In this document: in pieces, positions 50,907 to 64,000 of the stretch
How the letters are laid out: each line of letters opens with the position of its first letter
Position numbering within the stretch: the stretch's first letter is position 1
Source: Lytechinus variegatus
Taxonomy: Eukaryota; Echinodermata; Echinoidea; Temnopleuroida; Toxopneustidae
NCBI RefSeq assembly: GCF_018143015.1
Contig: NC_054746.1
Coordinates: forward strand, 37,760,687 to 37,824,686
Direction: 5' to 3'
Length of the DNA: 64,000 bases
Position numbers and translations under genes: made by a program
Notes under the pieces: generated by a model
What the model was told of the DNA's origin: nothing
Database searches by the model: none
What the model saw: only the letters and a program-made list of their open reading frames with translations

Positions 50907-51543
50907 TTAAGGCAATGCTTCACCAGCCTTGGTCATAAATGTTGTGTTGGAAAGAATAAAAATAAAGAAAACAGAATGGTGAAAATTTGAAAGAAATTGG
51001 ACAAACGATGGCTGCTTTAAAATTGAGATCCCTCAGACTATGTAGATTTCAAATTGGCAACTGGGTAAGTAAATCATGACTGGGCAAGGACAACTTTCCC
51101 CATAGGCCATGTTCTTAAATATTAGGAATTTGTGGTTTTCTCATAAGTACCCCCTCCCCCCTGGTGCAGTCATCTAAATATAACACAGGTAGTATATTGT
51201 TTTATGTCCTCAGGAAAGAAAAATATAGTTTGAAGTGAACTTATGAAAAAAAAACCCAGAAATTTTTACCATTTCATGTATTGGAGTAGATGGAAGAGTA
51301 GCCTTTGCCCATAGAGATACATGTATATGCCTTTGCCTTGCATCACTATGACATCACATATGCGACCAATTTGAAGTCTCCATGGGTATTAGTGATTACT
51401 TATTTTTAAACCTTTTGAAAATTCTTAACTTTCTTATTGTTTGTCCAATATTGTTCACACTTTCACCTATGAACTTGTCTGATTTTTCTTTTTCCTCTAA
51501 ACATGCTAAAAACAAGTTTTTATTTGGGTTGGATTCCCCTTAA
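50907..51543 (-). mobile_element. TTAA-flanked MITE, copy 3 (inverted)
   Basis: Reverse-complement copy of the family at 18691 and 22299: TTAA at 50907-50910 and 51540-51543, CAGCCTTGGTCATAAATGTT near the left and GGGTTGGATTCCCC at the right. The left end is more decayed (GGCAATGCTTCACCAGCC). Confidence 0.8.
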
Positions 51544-54500
51544 AAGAAAAAAAAAACACAATTATGTTAATAATCCAGAAAATTAATATTCTTGATTCAC
51601 ATAAAGCTGATAAAGGGAATGATGCCTTCTGCATTGTAATTTAAATTTGTATGATTAGTGTTTGAATTTATAAGACAGTTTTGAAAATTACTGAATTCTC
51701 TGGGAATTTTATTTTAAAGGGACAATTCCCCCTGGCAAGAAGTAAGTTGTAAAATTACCAGGAAAACCAAACCAATGAAAATATTGGTGAATTGAGGAAA
51801 TTCCATCAAATATCATGAGTTATTTGAATTTGAATTTTTTTATTCATGTTATATACTAGCAGCGGTCCCATACAATAATGTTAATAGCTGGATTTATAAA
51901 GTGCTTTTTGCCTGAGGATACAAAGCAATTGCTATTATTACACTGGCTTTAGCTTGAGCTACCATCACCGGTGCTCAGTGCCGTAGAATAAAATGCTGAA
52001 ATTTTGATATTTTAATGGTTCATGACTCGTTCTTTTTTCTTTCAGGAGCAGGTATGAAATACTTTATCAGTTGATATTATACTGACAGTACAATAAAAAA
52101 CATTTTTCTTTTTTTCAGAAAATGACATTTCATTGTTATACTACACAATTTATAGGGATGCTGCTTGCATATGACTTTACAAATCAAACAATTCAAATTG
52201 CATTTCTAACTTTTTCAACTTTGATGGATTTTTTTGAAACCTTCAATATTTGTTTTTTTCTATTTTTAAAGTAAACCTTTTGTCAAAATCCCACAATAGA
52301 ACAGTTTTCTTGCATTAAATGGCTAAACAAACGCAAGTTACACAAACTAAAGAAAAAAATGTTACAGAATTTGTTTATGTTGAACTGTCAATTATTCCTA
52401 GCTCAGTATGGATTGATTGTTATGCAAACAGTGCTTCAACAAGTTAGCTTCTGCTATTTGATTGGTTTCCTTTGTGAAAGATATGGATGAGAGATTTATT
52501 TTCAAAGCATATAAAAACAGAATACTTCAATATCAAAAACGAAACAGTATGCTGGCAATACCAGGTCCCTATGTGATTGAATGAAGTCGTCACTTATTTG
52601 TATTTTTCATTCCTTTTTTTAAGTCTGTTTTTTCATAATTACTCTTTTTTTATCATTTTTACTTCCATTTATTTATTAATTTCTTATTCATTCATTTTGC
52701 AAACAATTGATGACAAAAGAAATCATCTGGAATAGTTTATTATTGTTGGAGCCATCCATTTATTTCATTCATCATTACATATTCATTACATATTCTTGGT
52801 CATGTTGGTAAATTTGCAATATACTTTCCAGTCAACAGAAAGCTGGTTTACACCAGATAAATGTATACAATACCATACAGCATGATGGGGTTCTAGTTTA
52901 TACATGTAAATGATATTCCTTAAAAAAAATATTGGGCAAAATTAAGGTTGTTAAACTACATGTATAAATGGTACACTTGAGGTACATGTATACTTTCAGA
53001 ATCATTTGAACATGAATATCAGAAAGGAAGATGACAAGGCTTCTAATGCAATGTTTGTTTTGAAATTTGAGATAGAATCTAATTGTGTATTACCTGCAAA
53101 ACATATTTAGTTTTGACACTAGTAATTACACTGATCAGTATTTTCATGTACTAGAAACTAACCTGTAACATTAACAGAAATAAAAAAAATCTAAAAAACA
53201 TCACTCTGAGAACAAAGTATATTATCATTAAGTCATATAGGCTCTAATTCACCTCATTTTAGAGGTTAAAATGAGTGGAAAAAAAAACATAGATATTGTT
53301 TGCCTTGCTACCAATGATATTGCTTTTCATAATTGTTTGTTTTACTTTCTAATTATGCTGCGATAATAAAATACGTTATTGTTAAAACATGAGATGGGAG
53401 TTATCTTTTATCTCAAATAGCTACATGTAGTTTAAGGTTATGAAAACGTTGGCTTTCTGTCTCCATTTAACCACTATTTACATGGCACACTTACACCATT
53501 ATATTGATTAGGCCTCCTACATGAACAAATACATAATTGTATTTTGGTAGGTAAAAATGGATGTGAATGTGATGGATTCAAAAGAAACAACAGAATAAGT
53601 CTACTGCAACTATTCAAGACAAACATGCTGAAGACATGAAAACATGTAAAACTTCAAAACGAAAATGTGAGACATTGTAGACTCTGCCTGTTGACAATAT
53701 ATTATGCACTTTGATCACAGGTGTATATTCAACTGATGAGAAACACAAATAAAATATGATGAGAACTGGGGCATCATCATTGAGTAAATATTATCTCTGG
53801 TGGAAACAGATCTTCAGCTGAGCCTCACCAAATGCAAACACAGTATTCAATTACAATACCAGGTGCACTAATTACCAAAGCAACATCAATTACCCAAAAT
53901 AATTCATTTAATTCTTTGTTACATTTGAAAATAAAAATTTTGAAGTAATTATTCAACCCTGTGTAAAATCATCTTGCATATTGAGACTGCAACAAATGTT
54001 TCATAAAGTCTTTTTAAGAAGTTATATTGCATATCACTGATGAGCCTTTTTTGGGTGCTAAATCAAATTCCAAATTATTATTTTCATCAGCTACAGTTGA
54101 TATACAATTTATGCAAAACAAAATTCTGATTTTCAATAAGCATCTGATTACAAAATGCAATATTTTTCAAAGTTAGATTAGGGTTATAGAAAGTGCACTC
54201 CAAAACAGTGAAAACTGAAATTTTCCATCAAGCATAAGAGATGATCACCTTCCATGTAGTCATGTATCACTTACAAAACGCTCATGAAATGCCCCACCCC
54301 CCTGTTGCAGTCAAGTTGCCTCTCATCTGATATTGCACAATGGGACAAAAGGGATCATGGATGTTACTCCTCGACCAAAAATTAAGATGTTATTTATTTC
54401 ATTGTCAGTCTTGATCAACACATGTACATTCAATGAAGTGTCCAATAATGCAAGTGCAACGTACATTTATTTCCTAACCAAACCAAGATATTAATCTCTA

Positions 54501-56520
54501 CTTGAATGGCTATGTACATAAAATGGGCTCTGCAACTACCGGTATTGTCTATTTCTTTTTTTTTTGGGGGGGGGGCAGAAGTTGAATAATAATATATCTC
54601 AGCGACATGGGGCTGTTCCACAATTTTTAAAGTCATTGTTGAAAATTCTTTTAAAATCAAACCATGCAAAGTACACAGAAATTCAAGAGCATTTCAAATA
54701 AGGTATCAAAATACAAAACACATGATTGTGAAGGTTAACATTTAAAAATATAAGTATTCACTAATCAAAAGAGTAAAAAAATATTTGAATAAAGTTTGTT
54801 AAATTAAAAACCTTTCTGTAGCACAAATACATGCACATAATGACTGAAAATGTCCATGAAATACAATATTTTTATGATAAAATTTAGGAAAGAATCATGT
54901 AACAGAAATGAATAGAAAATACAGATTCTAATTTTCCTGACAATGAAATGCTTTAATCATAATTATACAACAAAATTCATTTCTGAAAAATTATCAAACA
55001 AATCAAAAGCAGGATTTGTGTCACATATCCTCACTTTCCTACCCAACACTCAGTGTTGTTTCTGATGTTCCTCTCATAACTGCAGCCTCACAAAGCTGGT
55101 AACCATATCATGCACCATTTGCGGCCACAGAGGGCGCTTTAAAATCTGGGTACTTGCATCACAATCAACTCAATAATCTATACTGAATGGTGAGAAAAAA
55201 AAACTACATTAGAAATTATACTGAATTTATAAATATGGATTGTGGTATTGTTCATTAACTATAATATCGGAATAGGGAAAAAATGTTACTGAAATGCGAT
55301 CACATCGGATGGATTCCAGTGTTGCCTAATCAAGGACTAAGGCTAATAAAAATCAAGAAAGCCTAATCATTGGCATTAAGGAATTCTTTATATAATAGTC
55401 AATGACATTCCTGCCATAACAAGGAAGATATGACTACACTTTAGCTTACCGGTACTGGTAGAATTACAATTAACTGATAACAGAAACATGTTAACACATG
55501 TGGATGGTTTTCCTTACAAAGATATAATCTTAGCAAATACAGTAGTTCAAAATTGTATATTTTCTTTAACTTTGATACTGTAACAGAATGTACATCTATG
55601 CAGGTAAGTAGTGTAATGCACAACTATGTATACTTGTCAAGGTCAATCCAGAAAAAAATTAATAGAAACATAACTAAACATCACTTTAATTAAAGCAAAA
55701 TAAATATATTTTTTGCAACAGCGCTATAATGAATGAAAATTTATGCACCAATTGGCCAGAACTTCAATCGGGTGTGATAGCATTGACTGGTTTATGCACT
55801 ATATCAACTTAAATTAATCAATATCCCCAAAATCATCTAGGATATTAATAAAAATAAACTGTATTTCCCAAACCATGTTTTCATGAAAAAATATATACCA
55901 ATAATGAACCTGGTAGCATAGATATACAATTCACTTTTCTTGACCAATTCAAACTGTATATTTACAAATTTAAGTCCATTTGAAAGAGTGCTAAGAGATA
56001 CTATTTCAACATGAGACAGCTACTGATAAGCCATAGGTCACACAATATGTATAGATACATGTATGTACATTTCCAGCCAAGTAAGGGGTTTGCAGAACAC
56101 CATAGAAAGTTATGAATATTGTAAAGCTGATGACTGTAGACATATATAGACAGGAAACATCTCAACAGGTGCAATACTAAACTATTGATAAGATGATCAG
56201 TTAAATGCATTCATGTAATGTTGTCATCATCTATAGGATATTCAATGGAGACAGACAGAGAAATACAATGTAGACAGAGGAAAGGGGAAAGAGAGGGACA
56301 GATAAAACTATAGGAGAAGTATTAAAATACATGAACATCTTTACTTTGTAAAGTCACCAAACCTATACATGTACACTGACCAACAATGTTTGCTGGGTCA
56401 TTGATACATTATAGGTAATAATAAAGCTTTAAAAATTCCCTCATCACTTGATTAGGTACGTGGGTTAAGGCTAGGGAGCACTGCATAGAGCTTTTTACAG
56501 CTCAGATGTCTTGACTACAT
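51544..56520. other. Intergenic DNA including the YY1 3' UTR
   Basis: Mostly unassigned AT-rich DNA. It holds TTTAAAGGGACAATTCCCCC near 51715 (a lone TTAA-type end) and a possible SINE-like piece at about 51880-51985. The YY1 3' UTR must occupy the high-coordinate part. Minus-strand AATAAA signals at 54466-54471 and 54393-54398 are candidates for its end, but neither is compelling. Confidence 0.35.
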
Positions 56521-60924
<4,404 letters not shown>

Positions 60925-62256
60925 TTTTAGATGTTGACGTTCAAGGACGAATCTGGTGTCAAATATTTTGAAATTGGTTCATGTCCATGCTTATGGTTTA
61001 ACAGGAATATTAGATCCAAATCAAAACAATACTGTTTATATGAAGACTGGCTGGATAAAGATTTGATTTATATCAACAATTTACTTCACACTCCTATTCC
61101 AGGCAGTAAATTATTTGAAGACATTGTTTTCTATTATGGTGTTGATTTACACAGACAGGAGGATATATATTTTTTTCATGAAAAAATATTCCAGAAGGCT
61201 GGCTGTTAGCTCTGATTTCAACAAGTATGATAGTTTTGATACATGTACATGTAGGACCAAATCCAAACTTATGCAAACATCCAAGTTCCTAAATATGTGT
61301 ATAATACGATGTTGGCGGACTGTATTCCTGAATTTTTTTATCATACTGGAATGCTCTATGTAAAGATGGACCTTTGAATTGGAAAGAAATTCATCTGAAA
61401 ATTTTTGAATGTTCGATCAATACCCGTTTTCATTCTTTTTATTTTAAATTCTTTCATTGCCCTTAATTTCTTTTTATACAAGGTTAATATAACCTTGGTC
61501 ACATTTGTTCTACGGCGGCCGTACGTCGAGTCGAAAACAGTCGTTTTATTCATTTTTACTAGAACCACCTACATGCAGCTGGTAGAAATAAATGTTAAAA
61601 CAACTTTTTTCGACTCGCTGTACGGCCGCCGTAGAACAAATGTGACCAAGGTATAAAAGAAAGGACTCTCCAAATTGCGATTTTTGTAAAAGCAAACCAG
61701 AAACATTTTCACATAGTTTGTTTATGAAATGCGCCCACATTCAACCTCTTTGGAAGTGATAAAATCTATAAATATGAAAATGCATAACATTAAATTTATA
61801 CCCTTTGAAAGAATGTTTGGATATAAGGATGATAGATTTGTAGTGACTTACAAGTTATATTTTTCTTTTACTGAAATATTTTATTTATATAATTATTTGT
61901 CGATTCCAAACTAACTCTCCCACCTACATGTACCAAGCTTTTCAAATTTATTTGAATGTTAATAGAGAAACAGAGTATGCATGTAGGTTAGCCAAAAGCA
62001 AGGTAAACTAACTCTTCATTTCCGCAAAAGGAGATTTGAGCTGAAATTTGCTGTGAATGTTCATGGTTATCTTTAATACATGTAATCTCTATGTGATGAA
62101 ATTCATATTACGCCTTTATTCCTTTTGATTTTCTTTTTTATTCAAGTTTTGTTTATATTGTAATGCTACATGTACATGTATCTGTGATATTCAATGTCAT
62201 TGTTTTGATTGTTGTTGTATAATTATTTTATCAATAAAAACTTAATTATACAAAAA
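60925..62256 (+). mobile_element. L1/Tx1-like LINE C-terminal remnant
   Basis: The plus-strand reading carries PCLWFNRNIRSK, YEDWLDKDLIYINNLL and LFEDIVFYYGVD, then WKEIHLKIFECSINTRFHSF, then after an insertion KDSPNCDFCKSKPETFSHSL and FMKCAHIQPLWK. The C-x2-C-x8-H-x4-C motif and the preceding helix-rich region are typical of the end of ORF2 in L1/Tx1-clade LINEs. Frameshifts and stops show it is dead. It ends near AATAAAAACTTAATTATAC. It lies in the YY1 upstream intron, antisense to that gene. Confidence 0.8.
61490..61653. mobile_element. 164-bp MITE nested in the LINE
   Basis: ACCTTGGTCACATTTGTTCT then ACGGCGGCCGTAC, and its complement at the right, form inverted arms of about 45 bp around a short loop, so the unit is a strong hairpin. 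TA at 61488-61489 and 61654-61655 is a likely target duplication. Removing the unit and one TA restores the LINE frame as VNKRKDSPNCDFC, which supports these boundaries. Confidence 0.85.
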
Positions 62257-62601
62257 GTTTGTAATGTTGACAATGCAGGTACATTGTAATTCAGGTACAT
62301 GTACAAAAAAATGTAAATGTATTCACCATAACATGCAAAAACACCTTGCTCTTGATCGCGATTTTCAAATATCCTTGAATGTGCTGAATCACGCAACACT
62401 AGGCCTAAACACACTTACACATTATATATTTGTATATCAATCAATGTTAGTTGATTTTTGCCTGCAAAATATCACCGAGTCTGAAAATTGATCAAAATAA
62501 ATTTGTATGTACGTCTACATGAACACTGTACAATGTACATGAAAGTTTACTATGAGCTGCAGTTCTGTGAAAGTACACATGTACATGTAGGGAGCACTAA
62601 G

Positions 62602-62692
62602 CACTTGTTCACTGCAACCATCCTGCCTGTGGGGAATCTACAGGTACTGTAGTCCCTATGGTATGCTAATGCTGTACATACATGTAGCACAC
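62602..62692 (+). repeat. Short dispersed repeat, copy 2
   Basis: Second copy of the 26823-26911 sequence (CACTTGTTCACTGCAACCAT...ATGCTGTACATACATGTAGC). Both are intronic and intact over about 90 bp. Confidence 0.7.
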
Positions 62693-62699
62693 TTGTATG

Positions 62700-63149
62700 C
62701 CCTCTATTGGTGGAAAGTAATATGGCAAGAAAATTTTCATTTTTCAATCTCTATTTTCAATTAAGAAATAATAATTTAAAGAATCAAATTGTAAGAGCCA
62801 AATTATACTATGAATAGCTGTATTGGAAACTGACAATGTAAGAAAATCAAGCATTTGTCCTATAGAAAAAGAGAAAATAAGCCAAAATTGGCACCCTTAT
62901 TTTGCCACACATGGAGATGCAACTGAGAACAAGGTTACATACATGTACATGTTATATCATAACCTTGTTCATTGAATGTGTTGTAGGGAGGAATGAAAGG
63001 CTTTCTTCATCAGTGCTTGTCCATGAAAAGCAGGCATTTGGGTACAAACTTGCCAAGCTCTGTTTGGTTTAAAGCAATACATATCAGAGCAGAGCAGTGT
63101 TGTGGTAAATAGTGATTAACTTGTCATAACTAACAATGTTTTGGGATAT
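62700..63149. other. Intronic spacer, no feature seen
   Basis: AT-rich sequence with no repeat or exon I can support. Confidence 0.3.
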
Positions 63150-63680
63150 ACCACGATGAAGGGAGAAGGAAATAAAAACTGAAGGACAGAAAAAAAGAAA
63201 AAAAGAAAGAAAAAAAGGAGGAAAGAGAGAATGAAGGAAAGAAGACAAGGTTTTCTTCATTCTTTGATAGAAAAGCAAGAAAGAAAGCAAGCAAGCAAAC
63301 AAAAAATATAGAAACAAAAAAATAAATAAAATCACAGAATTGAAGGAAATAACAATGAAGAAAAGATAATTTAGAATATAAATGGAAAGCAAAACAGAGG
63401 ATAAAAGAAAAGAAAGACTGAACTATTCAATAATTAAGAGGTAGGAAAGAGTGAAGGGAAGAAAAAATGAAGGAAAGAAAAAAGAAAAAGGAGAGGAATT
63501 GAAAAAAGCAAAGAAAATGAAGGAAAACAAGATTGAAAGAAATTTAAAGAAAATAAATAAATAGACACAGAGAAAGACATGAAAGTAAGAAAGATACATG
63601 TAGATGGAATGAAAAAATGCATGAAGCAAGGATTAGAAGACAGGACGAAGAAAGAAGGAAAGAAACAAAAAACATAAGGG
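63150..63680. repeat. Purine-rich (GAAA/GGAA) tract
   Basis: Dominated by GAAAGAAAG, GGAAGAAAG and similar words; the minus strand gives F/S/L-rich open frames. Embedded TTCTTCATTCTTTGATAGAA is related to the CAAAGAATGAAGGAAAC phrase in the tract at 19940-20880, read on the other strand, so both belong to one expanded repeat family. Confidence 0.85.
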
Positions 63681-63832
63681 GAAGAAAGCTCAAACTCACA
63701 TGTACTTTAAATCACTCATCTAAAAATTCTGATTTTTTCAATGAAATATTCTGAAAATATATTTTACAAATCAATAGAAAACTCAAATGTTTTGAAAAAT
63801 GAAACAATGTCAAACTAGATAATTAAATTGCG

Positions 63833-64000
63833 GCACCCCAAGACTATAGTCACGGGCATAGTCACGCACCAAGCCACTCCAGTCCCAGGCCATGGCTCAG
63901 CCTCGAACAACTGCATGTGCAAAAACCACGACACGGCATAAATGACAACCCAATCACACGATCCACGCCTTGGCGATCGGCCCAGGGCGGCGACATAGGC
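63833..64000. other. GC-rich unassigned window end
   Basis: The base composition shifts sharply to GC-rich here, and the minus strand is open for more than 55 codons to the window edge. It does not resemble YY1. It may be the edge of another repeat; it cannot be decided from this piece. Confidence 0.3.

Noticed and set aside
63084..63629. Minus-strand open frames rich in F, S and L
   Set aside because: Translation of a purine-rich simple repeat, not coding.

Overview
The window looks like nuclear DNA from a non-vertebrate deuterostome, most likely an echinoderm and possibly a sea urchin. The reasons are intron-rich genes whose proteins are close to their vertebrate orthologues, AT-rich intergenic DNA full of short non-autonomous DNA transposons, a tRNA-derived SINE, and very frequent ACATGTA and TAGGCCTA words. 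The species call is inference; the gene calls do not depend on it. Nothing bacterial or organellar was seen.

Three protein genes are supported exon by exon, with GT..AG boundaries and intron phases that fit. (1) A complete six-exon YIPF4 orthologue on the + strand (6732-14633, 248 aa), a five-pass Golgi Yip1-domain protein. (2) A complete four-exon SLC25A29 orthologue on the + strand (26349-41652, 291 aa), a mitochondrial basic amino-acid carrier. (3) The 3' part of a YY1 orthologue on the - strand (four exons, 60297 down to 56521), with all four C2H2 zinc fingers and the stop; its 5' exon or exons are not found and probably lie beyond 64000. SLC25A29 and YY1 are neighbours and converge tail to tail. 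From memory this is the same order and orientation as human 14q32, so it may be an ancient linkage.

The rest is mostly mobile DNA, layered and nested. 1-6560: a decayed element with CAGTGGCGTAGCTAC-type ends and a row of GC-rich palindromes, a tRNA-SINE, a broken LINE reverse transcriptase and foldback MITEs. 6.7-14.6 kb: YIPF4, with MITEs, a 46-bp minisatellite and tandem repeats in its introns. 14.6-26.3 kb: a TE-dense spacer. It holds a 1,362-bp transposon carrying eight copies of GTTACGTATGGGACA, three-copy-family TTAA-flanked MITEs, and a hAT-like element (8-bp duplication GATGGCCT) that has swallowed a ~0.9-kb polypyrimidine tract. It ends in a tandem array next to SLC25A29. 26.3-41.7 kb: SLC25A29. 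Its introns hold a mariner-type foldback, hAT-like and TTAA MITEs, and two direct ~1.1-kb repeats flanking exon 3 that carry nine perfect AGGTCAAAGGTCA (DR1) motifs. 41.7-56.5 kb: convergent intergenic DNA with more MITEs. 56.5-60.3 kb: YY1. 60.3-64 kb: an L1/Tx1-like LINE tail split by a 164-bp MITE, then a purine-rich tract.

No rRNA gene, functional tRNA gene, CRISPR array or prokaryotic-type operon was seen. Transposon family names rest on terminal repeats and target-site duplications read by eye; no database search was possible.
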